A stretch of DNA of 64,000 nt from Sphingorhabdus sp. (lineage in GTDB: Bacteria; Pseudomonadota; Alphaproteobacteria; Sphingomonadales; Sphingomonadaceae). Below are positions 1-8,111 of the stretch, piece after piece (within the stretch, counting starts at the first letter, position 1; each line of letters starts with the position of its first letter). The DNA is taken from positions 91,459 through 155,458 of the forward strand of contig NZ_JAAVVZ010000007.1 in assembly GCF_023910635.1 (NCBI RefSeq), read 5' to 3'. Made by a program: the position numbers and the translations under genes. A model generated the notes under the pieces. That model searched no databases and was not told where the DNA came from. It was given only the letters and a program-made list of their open reading frames with translations.

Positions 1-3000
1 CCTACACGGTACAAGCCAACTGCCCAATTGAAGACGGGTTTTCCAAACAAGGAACGGACACCGCCACCCGGCTTGTCGTCATCGACAAGATAGCCACCGA
101 GCAAACAGCAGCTTGTATTTCAAATCTGGCAGACATCCCATCCAAACTGCCCGCACGCACAGCAATCGATGCCGCAAAACCAAAGCCTCAAAGGCTATTT
201 TCAGCATTCAAAACAGCAGCCAAAATTACACCGGCACCAATGAAGCACACCGCCAGCATAGAGGTTGGCGCCATTACCTATTCAAAGCTGACAGAGCCAA
301 ACTACTCAGCGGACCAAGCCGGAATTTATCTCAACTACCAGCCAACGCGGATAGCAATCGACAGGGCAGGGCGGCATCCGACACAATTGGTTGAATCGAT
401 AGCAATGGGATCAATTGCTGCACCAATCCCAAACTATGTCCCACAGTTGCCCGAACAAATCGTCACCAAGCGCGTTTTAAGCGCTGCTCAGCTCGAAACG
501 CTCATTTATGCAGGTGAAGCCCACAATCACTTCCTACCGGGCTCCTACACGCTCTCGGACGACAAGGCTAACCTGATATCAAGTCCACACGGCGAGACAT
601 ATCGTCAAGGATATTTCATCGGCGATGGAACAGGCGCAGGCAAGGGCAGGGAAGTTGCCGCTATCATCATGGACCAATGGGTCCGCGGCAGCCGCAAACA
701 TATCTGGATCAGCGAGAACAACACTTTGCTCGAAGACGCACAGCGCGATTGGACAGCACTTGGCGGTTTAACACCCGACATTCAGCCTCTCGCCAACTGG
801 AAGCCGCACGAAGTCATTCAAATGCGCCAAGGCATATTATTTTTGTCTTACCCAGGCCTGCGCTCCAAAACGGGAGAACGACCCCGCCTCGAACAAATAC
901 TCGAATTTGCCGGACCGGATTTCGATGGGGTTCTTATCTTCGATGAATCTCACGCCATGGGCAATGCTGCCGGCAAGAAAAACGAATTTCGCGAACAGTC
1001 CGCCTCACAGCAAGGCATTGCAGGCGTTCGGCTACAGAACCAGCTTCCAAAGGCACGCATAGTCTATTCGTCGGCCACAGGCGCATCAAATATCGAAAAT
1101 CTCAGCTATACGCTTCGACTGGGCCTATGGGGCGAGGGGACGGCATTTGGTAACCGCGAACAATTCATCAACGAAATATCAACAGGCGGGATTGCTGCCC
1201 TTGAACTGATTGCGCGCGAACTCAAAGGACTTGGCCTTTATTGCGCCAGGTCACTTAGCTACGCCGGGGTCGAATATGATATTCTCGAACAAAATCTCAC
1301 GCCCGAACAAATAACCAACTTCAATATCTATGCCGACGCTTGGGCAATCATTCACCAAAACCTGAAAATTGCGCTTGAAGCAGCCAATATTATTGATCCA
1401 TCTAACGGCCAAACCCTTAACGGACAGGCGCTTGGCTCGGCGCGGTCGCGGTTTGAAAGCACAAAACAACGGTTTTTTGCAGCTTTGCTGCTGTCAATGA
1501 AATTACCAGCGTTAATTCCTGCCATACAGTCCGCACTCGATGATGAGATGAGCTGCGTCATCCAACTGGTTACCACCGCCGAAGCAACGCTTGATCGCAG
1601 GCTTGCAGCCCTCTCAGACGAAGATCGGGCTGATCTGATGATCGACTTATCGCCGCTTGAGCATATGATGGACTATCTCCAAAACGCCTTTCCAGTGCGC
1701 CAAATGATTGTTCGGCGCGATGAAACGGGTGATAAATATTCCGAACCGATGTCCGATGCAGACGGAAATCCGGTTTTCAATCCAGAAGCCCTCGACTTAC
1801 GTGACCGTTGTATCGAAAATCTGTGCGCAATGCCGCCCATCGCAACCGCGCTCGACGCTCTCATCAACCATTTTGGATCCGAACATGTCGCGGAAATAAC
1901 AGGGCGCACGCGCCGGCTCATCACACTCGAAAATGGCGAACAGAAGCTGGAAACACGCTCGGCGCGTACAAATATCGTCGAAACCGACCACTTCATGCAA
2001 GGCCGCAAGCGCATATTGGCATTTTCTGACGCTGGCGGCACTGGGCGGTCTTATCATGCCAGCCTCACACATCCCAATCAACAGCGCCGCGTCCACTTCC
2101 TGCTCGAGCCAGGCTGGCGCGCTGACAAGGCAATCCAAGGACTCGGGCGAACAAACCGAACAAATCAGGCATCCGCCCCGATATTTCGTCCGGTCACGAC
2201 CGATTGTCGCGGAGAACGGCGCTTCATTTCGACCATTGCACGGCGGCTCGATTCACTTGGTGCCATCACGCGCGGACAGAGACAAGCCGGAGGACAAAAC
2301 ATGTTCAATCCAGCTGACAATCTTGAGAGCGATTTTGCCAAAGAGGCCCTCAAAAAATGGTATAATCTTCTGTTCAACGGCAAATTGCAAAGCATCACAC
2401 TCAATCAATTTGAAGATATCAGCGGCCTAAAACTAACCGACGAAGGTGCACTGAAGGACGAATTACCGCCAATCCAGCGCTTCTTAAACCGCCTTTTGGC
2501 TATGCGCATTGAATTGCAAAATACGATTTTCGATGAATTCATGGGTCTGATCGAATCCCGGATCGAAGAAGCTCGCAAAGCGGGCACGCTCGACCTTGGC
2601 GTCGAAACGATCCGCGCCGACCGCCTCGAAATTATCGAAGATACGCTGCTGCGCACCGACCCAAAAACAGGTGCCACCTCAAATCTTCTCTCGATTTCTG
2701 CCGAATGGAAAAGTGAGTTTATCCCGCTCGAAGACGCCGAAAACTACATTGCTAAGCATCCTAGTGTAAGAATCTTACAAAATGACAGATCAAAACGCGT
2801 TGCAATTTTGCGTCCGAGCCACATTTTCACAACCGATGATGGCGCAAGTCACCGTTACTACCGGCTCGTTACCCCTGGCGGGGACGAACGCATCAGCGAT
2901 CAAACCCTTGCTGAAAGCTACTGGCGTGATACCCCTATCGGGGCATTCCGCGAAGGTTGGAAAGCGCAGGCTGCCGAGCTTGCAAACACAGTTAACCGCG

Positions 3001-3434
3001 ACATAATCTATGTCGCGACCGGCCAGATTCTGCCAATCTGGAACCATCTTGATAAAAACCACGTCACCGTTCGGCGTATCGTAACCGCAGACGGAAGATC
3101 AATCTTAGGCCGCGTTGTACCAAAGCATTCGCTTGATGCCCTCTACACCGCAACCGGCGTGGATAAAGCAGCCAAGCTCACGCCTGCCGAAATCGCAAAG
3201 CATGTCATGGATGGCAACAGATACACGCTGCCGATCGCGATCAAACTTCAGCTCAAACGCAGCCGCGTCAACACCGAATTCCGACTTGAAATCCTAGAAT
3301 TACCGCCAGCGCGGCTCGAAGAATTCAAGGCAATGGGCTGTTTCACAGAGATCATCCAGTGGAACACCCGGCTTTTCATTCCCAAAAGCCGCGAGATCGA
3401 AATTCTCACGCACATACTCTCCCGCACATTTTGA
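1..3434 (+). CDS. Strawberry-notch-type helicase, 5'-truncated by window edge
   Basis: Superfamily 2-like ATPase/helicase related to eukaryotic strawberry notch; in plasmids these are often fused to an N-terminal adenine methylase domain. The frame is open from base 3 without a stop, and the first residues (YTVQANCPIEDGFSKQGT, then TRLVVIDK) resemble the end of the methylase part, so the first ATG in the window (240) is probably internal and the gene starts upstream. A Walker A-like GDGTGAGKGREVAA lies near base 625 and the Walker B/DEAH equivalent FDESHAMGN near 940. The C-terminal half carries the helicase-C-like block with GWRADKAIQGLGRTNRTNQ near 2110. It likely acts on DNA in plasmid establishment or maintenance; the role is inferred from family and context. 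Ends 117 bp before the ParB-like gene. Confidence 0.85.
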   Translation, partial: YTVQANCPIEDGFSKQGTDTATRLVVIDKIATEQTAACISNLADIPSKLPARTAIDAAKPKPQRLFSAFKTAAKITPAPMKHTASIEVGAITYSKLTEPNYSADQAGIYLNYQPTRIAIDRAGRHPTQLVESIAMGSIAAPIPNYVPQLPEQIVTKRVLSAAQLETLIYAGEAHNHFLPGSYTLSDDKANLISSPHGETYRQGYFIGDGTGAGKGREVAAIIMDQWVRGSRKHIWISENNTLLEDAQRDWTALGGLTPDIQPLANWKPHEVIQMRQGILFLSYPGLRSKTGERPRLEQILEFAGPDFDGVLIFDESHAMGNAAGKKNEFREQSASQQGIAGVRLQNQLPKARIVYSSATGASNIENLSYTLRLGLWGEGTAFGNREQFINEISTGGIAALELIARELKGLGLYCARSLSYAGVEYDILEQNLTPEQITNFNIYADAWAIIHQNLKIALEAANIIDPSNGQTLNGQALGSARSRFESTKQRFFAALLLSMKLPALIPAIQSALDDEMSCVIQLVTTAEATLDRRLAALSDEDRADLMIDLSPLEHMMDYLQNAFPVRQMIVRRDETGDKYSEPMSDADGNPVFNPEALDLRDRCIENLCAMPPIATALDALINHFGSEHVAEITGRTRRLITLENGEQKLETRSARTNIVETDHFMQGRKRILAFSDAGGTGRSYHASLTHPNQQRRVHFLLEPGWRADKAIQGLGRTNRTNQASAPIFRPVTTDCRGERRFISTIARRLDSLGAITRGQRQAGGQNMFNPADNLESDFAKEALKKWYNLLFNGKLQSITLNQFEDISGLKLTDEGALKDELPPIQRFLNRLLAMRIELQNTIFDEFMGLIESRIEEARKAGTLDLGVETIRADRLEIIEDTLLRTDPKTGATSNLLSISAEWKSEFIPLEDAENYIAKHPSVRILQNDRSKRVAILRPSHIFTTDDGASHRYYRLVTPGGDERISDQTLAESYWRDTPIGAFREGWKAQAAELANTVNRDIIYVATGQILPIWNHLDKNHVTVRRIVTADGRSILGRVVPKHSLDALYTATGVDKAAKLTPAEIAKHVMDGNRYTLPIAIKLQLKRSRVNTEFRLEILELPPARLEEFKAMGCFTEIIQWNTRLFIPKSREIEILTHILSRTF

Positions 3435-3440
3435 AAATTC

Positions 3441-3458
3441 ATCGGCGCGTGCGCCGAT
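3441..3458. terminator. Perfect hairpin after the helicase gene
   Basis: ATCGGCGC-GT-GCGCCGAT forms an 8-bp perfect stem seven bases after the helicase stop codon. It lacks a T-tract, so it may end or attenuate transcription or protect a 3' end rather than act as a classical intrinsic terminator. A purine-rich tract (3475-3502) lies between it and the ParB-like start. Confidence 0.45.
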
Positions 3459-3550
3459 CCCCCAATAAAATCTGAAAAGAGGGAAGGGGGAAGAGGAGAA
3501 TTGCGTCCGGAAAAGGTTCGGGAGCATCATCTATACCAAGGAATACACCC

Positions 3551-5554
3551 ATGAGCATCATCACAGTCAAACTAAACAAGCTTCGGATTGCTGAGACAAA
3601 CGTCCGCAAGGCGTATACCAATATCGAACCGCTCGCAGCTTCAATAGCAGCCCACGGCCTCTTGCAAAAAATGCGCGTCGCACCGTCCAAGAAGAAAGGC
3701 TTTTACGACGTGTTCGCAGGTGGCCGCAGGCTCCGCGCGTTTCAGTATAATGTCGAACAAGGCCTCACAAAGACCGATATTGAAATTGACGTCGAACTCG
3801 ACGAGTCCGATGAAAACACGCAGCGCGAAAAATCGACCGCCGAAAACACGCAACGCGTCGCCATGACCGCGGCTGACGAGGTCCGCGCTTTCAAGGAATT
3901 CATGGGCGACAGAACCGATGCCCAGGCAATCGCTGATGTTGCCAAACGCTTTGGATGCACCGAAAATCTTGTCTCCCGGCGTCTTCGCCTAGCAAATCTT
4001 GCCGATCCCATCTTCAATGCTCTTGCCGAGGGCAAAATCACGCTCGATGTTGCCGCTGCCTATGCCGCGACTGATGACCAGGCAAAGCAGCTCACCGTAT
4101 GGGATCAAGCCGCGGGTCTTTATACCAACGCATCCACCATCAAGCGGCAAATCCAGGACGGATCTATCCCGTCGACCAGCCCTGTTGCCATCCTCGTGGG
4201 TGCGCACGAATATACAGCCGCAGGCGGCCGTATCGAATGCGACCTGTTTGCCAATGAAAATGATGCTGTATGGCTTGACGGCGACATCGCCAACAATCTC
4301 GCAATGGCCAAAATGGAAGCGCAAGCGACCATCGTTGCGGCTGAACACAACATCGCTTGGGTGACGCCTATCCTGCAGAGCTACGCTCCGCACGAACAGG
4401 TCAGCCAGCTACACCGTTACTATGCTCAGCGCGAACCGCTTAATGATAAAGAACAAGCGAACATTGAACAGCTCCAAACAAAGTTGGCCTCGATCTACGA
4501 GGCTGTTGAATCTGGCGATCTTGCTGAAGACGAAGCTCAAGAGCAAATTGGACCGCTTGAAAAAGAATATGAACGCATATGTGCCAAGTCCTTCGTCATC
4601 CCCGAAGCGATGAAGCCTCACATCGGCCATTTTCTCCTGCTTACGCGCGAAGGAACCGTTGCCCTTGATGCAACATTATACTCCACCGTCAAATCCATCA
4701 GCCTTACCAACGATGAAACAGGCGAAGAGACAGTCGTTCCTATTCAGAAGGGCGCTGGCGATCCGGCAAAATTGTCGGCAAAACTGGTGGAAGAACTTTC
4801 CGTTCAACGGCGTGATATTCTGTCGCTTCATGTCGCCAACAACCCGCAAGTTGCGCTCGATATCACTATCTTCCAGCTCGCACTCAAGACTGCCGGGATC
4901 TATGATTATCAGATTAAGACCAATTCGGTCATCACAATGCACGGGTCGGTAAACCCATCGCTAACCGCCCGGGTTGAATCGCCCGCAAGCCAGCAGCTTC
5001 AGGCAATCCGCAATAGTCTCGACATGAGTTGGTACACCGAGCACAACACTGTAGCGTCATTCGTCGCATTCATGAACTTGCCCGAAGAGACCAAAGCCGC
5101 TTGGCTTGCCTTTGCAGTCAGCAGCTCGCTTGTCGCCTCGCTCAACGAAAGGGACAGTTTACACAACTGGCTTGGACAGCATCTCGATATCGACACCGCA
5201 GCCTACTGGCGGCCAACCGGAGCCAATTTCTTCGACCGCGTATCAAAAACCGTCACAATGGCTGCACTTGCCGACGTCGGCGGACCCGGCTTTGGCGCCC
5301 ACTACGCCAATTGCAAAAAAGCTGACCTTGCTGCTGCTGCCGAAAAGATTTTTGCTGGCGACTTCATTGAAAGCCCTGAAATCAAGGCCAAGGCGCTTAG
5401 CTGGACACCGGCTGTCATGCAATTTGACAGCGCGGCCAGCGAAGAGCCCCCATTGGTTGAAAACGAAGAATACTCCGACGACAACCAATTCGAAGCCGGC
5501 GAGAATATCGAAGCCGAAACAGCTTCTGAACCCGAACCTGCCGAAGAAGTCTAA
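3551..5554 (+). CDS. ParB/RepB/Spo0J-family nuclease-domain protein (667 aa)
   Basis: Residues about 1-110 form a ParB-like domain: LRIAETNVRKAY, an IAAHGLLQKMRV block and the FAGGRRLRAFQ motif, the nucleotide/DNA-handling signature of ParB. A helix-turn-helix-like stretch follows near residue 115-165 (DVAKRFGCTENLVSRRLRLA). The remaining 450 residues are plasmid-specific and end in an acidic Glu-rich tail. Such long ParB-like proteins are common on alphaproteobacterial plasmids and need not be the partition ParB; no ParA is next to it here. Start chosen at the first ATG. Sits between the helicase gene and ArdC in what looks like one maintenance block. Confidence 0.85.
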   Translation: MSIITVKLNKLRIAETNVRKAYTNIEPLAASIAAHGLLQKMRVAPSKKKGFYDVFAGGRRLRAFQYNVEQGLTKTDIEIDVELDESDENTQREKSTAENTQRVAMTAADEVRAFKEFMGDRTDAQAIADVAKRFGCTENLVSRRLRLANLADPIFNALAEGKITLDVAAAYAATDDQAKQLTVWDQAAGLYTNASTIKRQIQDGSIPSTSPVAILVGAHEYTAAGGRIECDLFANENDAVWLDGDIANNLAMAKMEAQATIVAAEHNIAWVTPILQSYAPHEQVSQLHRYYAQREPLNDKEQANIEQLQTKLASIYEAVESGDLAEDEAQEQIGPLEKEYERICAKSFVIPEAMKPHIGHFLLLTREGTVALDATLYSTVKSISLTNDETGEETVVPIQKGAGDPAKLSAKLVEELSVQRRDILSLHVANNPQVALDITIFQLALKTAGIYDYQIKTNSVITMHGSVNPSLTARVESPASQQLQAIRNSLDMSWYTEHNTVASFVAFMNLPEETKAAWLAFAVSSSLVASLNERDSLHNWLGQHLDIDTAAYWRPTGANFFDRVSKTVTMAALADVGGPGFGAHYANCKKADLAAAAEKIFAGDFIESPEIKAKALSWTPAVMQFDSAASEEPPLVENEEYSDDNQFEAGENIEAETASEPEPAEEV

Positions 5555-5573
5555 CCCCGCTTCACGGTAGCTG

Positions 5574-5607
5574 TGCAGGGGCCAGGCCGATGCCCCTGGT
5601 CCCTGCA
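5574..5607. terminator. 13-bp stem-loop after the ParB-like gene
   Basis: Bases 5574-5586 pair with 5595-5607 (13 pairs including one G-U) around an 8-nt loop, 19 bases past the ParB-like stop. No T-tract follows. It could attenuate transcription into the next small gene. Confidence 0.45.
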
Positions 5608-5635
5608 TATTCAAAACATCCAACAGAGACGCATT

Positions 5636-5881
5636 ATGCACGCACTTCCTGCGAATATCCAACCCCGCGCCTATTTCACAGGGCAAAACCCTGCACCATA
5701 CCGGGCCTATGACGACGACGGTGACGTCTATTTCATTTCAGGTCGGCACGGTGCTTGGGCAGCCAGCTGCGCCGCCGATCCGGCAAAGCCCAATTTATAC
5801 GCAGCAACGCTTCAGCGGCTGTCGATGGAACTTGCACGCACGCACTATCCGCGACCGCGCCAATTGCAGCTGAATATCTAG
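5636..5881 (+). CDS. Small hypothetical protein, 81 aa
   Basis: Function not recognised. The likely start is the ATG at 5636 (MHALPANIQPRAYFTG), since the longer in-frame opening from 5573 reads through the preceding stem-loop. The protein contains a hydrophilic core with YDDDGDVYFISGRHG, then a cysteine-containing ASCAADPAKPN segment, and has no signal peptide or membrane segment. Lies between the ParB-like gene and ArdC on the same strand and may be cotranscribed. A 160-bp gap with a purine-rich tract (5988-6012) separates it from ardC. Confidence 0.6.
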   Translation: MHALPANIQPRAYFTGQNPAPYRAYDDDGDVYFISGRHGAWAASCAADPAKPNLYAATLQRLSMELARTHYPRPRQLQLNI

Positions 5882-6041
5882 GATCAAAGCCGCAAACCCA
5901 CCAACCTCAATAATTCCACCGGCCATCACAGATTGCCCGAAAAACACAACGCAGCAGCGCCTTCGGCCCAATTCACTGCGCCTGACAAAAGGGGAGCGGG
6001 GAAGGGGTGTTGACGCTTTTTTTCGCCAAAGGAGAAATAAC

Positions 6042-6956
6042 ATGCCCAGCAATCAGTCAGACCGCTGCGACATTTATCAAAAGACCACGAATCACATCAT
6101 CAAGGCCATTGAAAAAGGCGCAGGCGACTTTCAGATGCCCTGGCACCACAGCGGCAACGCGATCACGCGGCCCCTCAACATTGCCAGCAAGAAGCGCTAT
6201 CGCGGCGGGAATGTCATTATGCTTTGGGCAACCGCCGACGCAATGAACTATTCAACAGGCATTTGGGGAACATACCGGCAGTGGCAAGCCCTCGGCGCAC
6301 ATGTCCGCAAAGGCCAATCTGGAACTTATCTGATTTTCTGGAAACGAACCGAAGCAGCTGAAACCGGGGTGAACAATCCGCTTGGTGATGCGGACGAGGC
6401 AACCCGCAGCCGGATGTTTGCCCGCGGCTTTACCGTATTCAATCAGGATCAGGTTGAAGGCTACGAGCCGCCCGAAGCAGGCGAACCCGTTCTTGAAGAC
6501 GCCATGCGTATACCCGATGCACAAATGTTCTTCGATAACCTTCAGATCGCTATGCGATACGAAGGCGATCAAGCTTGCTACATCCCGTCGGCTGACATGA
6601 TTAAAATGCCGGAATTTGCCCGCTTCAAATCCAGCGACGCCTTCTATTCAACGCTGTTTCACGAAGCTGGACACGCAACAGGCGCAAAGACGCGGCTGAA
6701 TCGCACCTTTGGCAAGCATTTTGGTGACGAACTCTACTCCAGAGAGGAACTGACTGCAGAACTCACCGCCGCTTACATCATGGCCGATCTTGGTCTCGCC
6801 TGTATTCCGCGTCCCGATCATGCCGCCTATATCCAGTCATGGCTCACAACGCTGCGCGACGATCCAAAAGCACTGCTAACAGCAGCAAGCAAGGCACAGG
6901 CGGCCGCTGACTGGATGCACGAGGCGCAAGAGCGCGCGCTCAAGATTGCCGCCTGA
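6042..6956 (+). CDS. ardC: ArdC-like antirestriction protein (304 aa)
   Basis: ArdC proteins protect incoming single-stranded plasmid DNA from host restriction. Residues about 1-125 match the N-terminal ssDNA-binding domain (DIYQKTTNHIIKAIEKGAG, NVIMLWATADAMNY, TYRQWQALGAHVRKGQSG). The C-terminal half is a zincin-type metallopeptidase domain with the HExxH motif FHEAGHATGA near residue 207 and a downstream EELTAELTAAY that can supply the third zinc ligand. Length is typical for the family. AAAGGAG about 8 bases before the ATG is a strong ribosome binding site. Consistent with an early-expressed establishment gene of a conjugative plasmid. Confidence 0.9.
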   Translation: MPSNQSDRCDIYQKTTNHIIKAIEKGAGDFQMPWHHSGNAITRPLNIASKKRYRGGNVIMLWATADAMNYSTGIWGTYRQWQALGAHVRKGQSGTYLIFWKRTEAAETGVNNPLGDADEATRSRMFARGFTVFNQDQVEGYEPPEAGEPVLEDAMRIPDAQMFFDNLQIAMRYEGDQACYIPSADMIKMPEFARFKSSDAFYSTLFHEAGHATGAKTRLNRTFGKHFGDELYSREELTAELTAAYIMADLGLACIPRPDHAAYIQSWLTTLRDDPKALLTAASKAQAAADWMHEAQERALKIAA

Positions 6957-7050
6957 CGATGCTCAAAGTCACAGTTTTGAAGAGGCGTGATGCACGACAG
7001 CTGCCGAGAATGGCGATTAAGGCAGACTGGCACCATCAGGAGATTTTGAA

Positions 7051-7362
7051 ATGGAATGTTTAACAGTACAGCTTGTTCCTTTGTCTGTTTTTCGGAAAGA
7101 TGGGACTCCGGTTCTAACAGCGGATTTAACCAAATATCCCGGGAAAAAATCAGATTTGAAAGATGCGGTGCGATATCTGCAGCAAGCCGCCGCCGCGCCG
7201 ATTTTGTTGCAGCAGCTTATAGCCGCGCAAGCTGAATGCCTGGCATGGCGCGCAGGCCTCAATCGTCGCACAAATTTATCCAAAACGAAAGTTGGTGCAA
7301 CCTATGCGGATCAATCGCGCATTGCGGCAGCCATAGCTCAGGCAAAGACGGTGCAATCATGA
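7051..7362 (+). CDS. Hypothetical protein, 103 aa, head of ATGA-coupled chain
   Basis: Function not recognised. The sequence starts MECLTVQLVPLSVFRK and has an Ala-rich central helix (YLQQAAAAPILLQQLIAAQAE) and a basic C-terminal part with RAGLNRRTNLSKTK. No membrane segment. Its stop codon overlaps the next start as ATGA at 7359, the first of five consecutive ATGA overlaps that run to the GHKL ATPase gene, which implies translational coupling of the chain. Confidence 0.6.
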   Translation: MECLTVQLVPLSVFRKDGTPVLTADLTKYPGKKSDLKDAVRYLQQAAAAPILLQQLIAAQAECLAWRAGLNRRTNLSKTKVGATYADQSRIAAAIAQAKTVQS

Positions 7363-7616
7363 GCGCAAATTTAACAGTCGAAAAACGCATTTATTGGCAA
7401 GTCTTTTGGCGCGGCTATTCAGTGCATTCCGCAGCGCTTTTTCATCACAAAAGCGTTGCGACGCGACTGCACGACTTCATTCTCAACGAATTGCAACAGC
7501 TATCCGTCGGTGATCATCGTCCGCTTTTAGATCAGTTTGCCTATAAACGGGTGACCAGCTTTATTAACCAACTTCTGTTGGACGATGAAGCCGCAGGCCG
7601 CGCGGTGCAATCATGA
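7359..7616 (+). CDS. Hypothetical protein, 85 aa
   Basis: Function not recognised. The start at 7359 (MSANLTVEKRIYWQVFWRGY) is chosen because its ATG overlaps the previous stop as ATGA; a longer in-frame version from 7236 would overlap the upstream gene by over 120 bases. The protein is soluble-looking, mixed charge, rich in aromatic and His residues near the N-terminus. Its own stop overlaps the next ATG at 7613. Confidence 0.6.
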   Translation: MSANLTVEKRIYWQVFWRGYSVHSAALFHHKSVATRLHDFILNELQQLSVGDHRPLLDQFAYKRVTSFINQLLLDDEAAGRAVQS

Positions 7617-7816
7617 CCGCCGCCGCAACCAAAGAGCAACTGATTGCCGAACGCGACAACGCACTGGACGGCATTGACCGCTTTATTGCGAAGCGCGACC
7701 GGCAAATGATAGCCGCCGCCGTCAACGGCCCGCACCGCCGCGCGATGCACGTTGATCAACGCGACTCGGGCCATTTACCCCTTTTCATAGCAGCTAACGA
7801 ACCGAGAATAACATGA
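7613..7816 (+). CDS. Hypothetical protein, 67 aa
   Basis: Function not recognised. Starts by ATGA overlap with the preceding gene and ends by ATGA overlap at 7813. The N-terminal half is highly charged and helical in character (TKEQLIAERDNALDGIDRFI, then AKRDRQM), resembling a short coiled-coil; the C-terminal half is basic and His-rich. Confidence 0.55.
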   Translation: MTAAATKEQLIAERDNALDGIDRFIAKRDRQMIAAAVNGPHRRAMHVDQRDSGHLPLFIAANEPRIT

Positions 7817-8007
7817 GACCGAGAAAAATCGCTATCGGCGATAGCATTACTTTCAAGGCGGTCACGCGGTCGCACTACAAAATAGCAACCCGAAAAGTCG
7901 TCGGGATCGACTGCTTTGGAAACCCGCAAGTGCGCTATCATGGCTGGGACAAGTTTGTGGTTCAATGGCGAGAAGTCAAAGCCGTGGTTAAGGCGGTGCG
8001 AAAATGA
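7813..8007 (+). CDS. Hypothetical basic protein, 64 aa
   Basis: Function not recognised. Strongly basic small protein (MRPRKIAIGDSITFKAVTRS, then WDKFVVQWREVKAVVKAVRK) with a pattern of short alternating hydrophobic strands compatible with a small beta-barrel such as an SH3-like or KOW-like fold; that is only an impression from composition. Coupled to both neighbours by ATGA overlaps (7813 and 8004). Confidence 0.55.
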   Translation: MRPRKIAIGDSITFKAVTRSHYKIATRKVVGIDCFGNPQVRYHGWDKFVVQWREVKAVVKAVRK

Positions 8008-8111
8008 TGGCGCAACTCGACCTGTTCGCCGCCGCGCCTGTCATGCCACAGCCCGCCAGTCCCCAATCGACGTCAACCAGTAAAACCCTTCAAAAGGAAC
8101 CAATATCATGA
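8004..8111 (+). CDS. 35-aa protein with beta-clamp-binding motif QLDLF
   Basis: A very short reading frame that starts at ATG 8004 and stops at 8111, overlapping the previous stop (8004-8007) and the next start (8108-8111), both as ATGA. That double coupling is what supports it as a real gene. The product begins MMAQLDLFAAAPVMPQP and continues as a Pro/Ser/Thr-rich tail. QLDLF at residues 4-8 is an exact match to the bacterial sliding-clamp (DnaN) binding pentapeptide QL(S/D)LF known from polymerases, MutS and other clamp partners. The rest looks disordered, so the peptide could act simply by occupying the clamp pocket. Function is inference; the frame itself and motif are directly visible. 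Confidence 0.6.
   Translation: MMAQLDLFAAAPVMPQPASPQSTSTSKTLQKEPIS

Noticed and set aside
1673..2041. Minus-strand frame of 122 codons
   Set aside because: Lies wholly inside the helicase gene, antisense, without family motifs.
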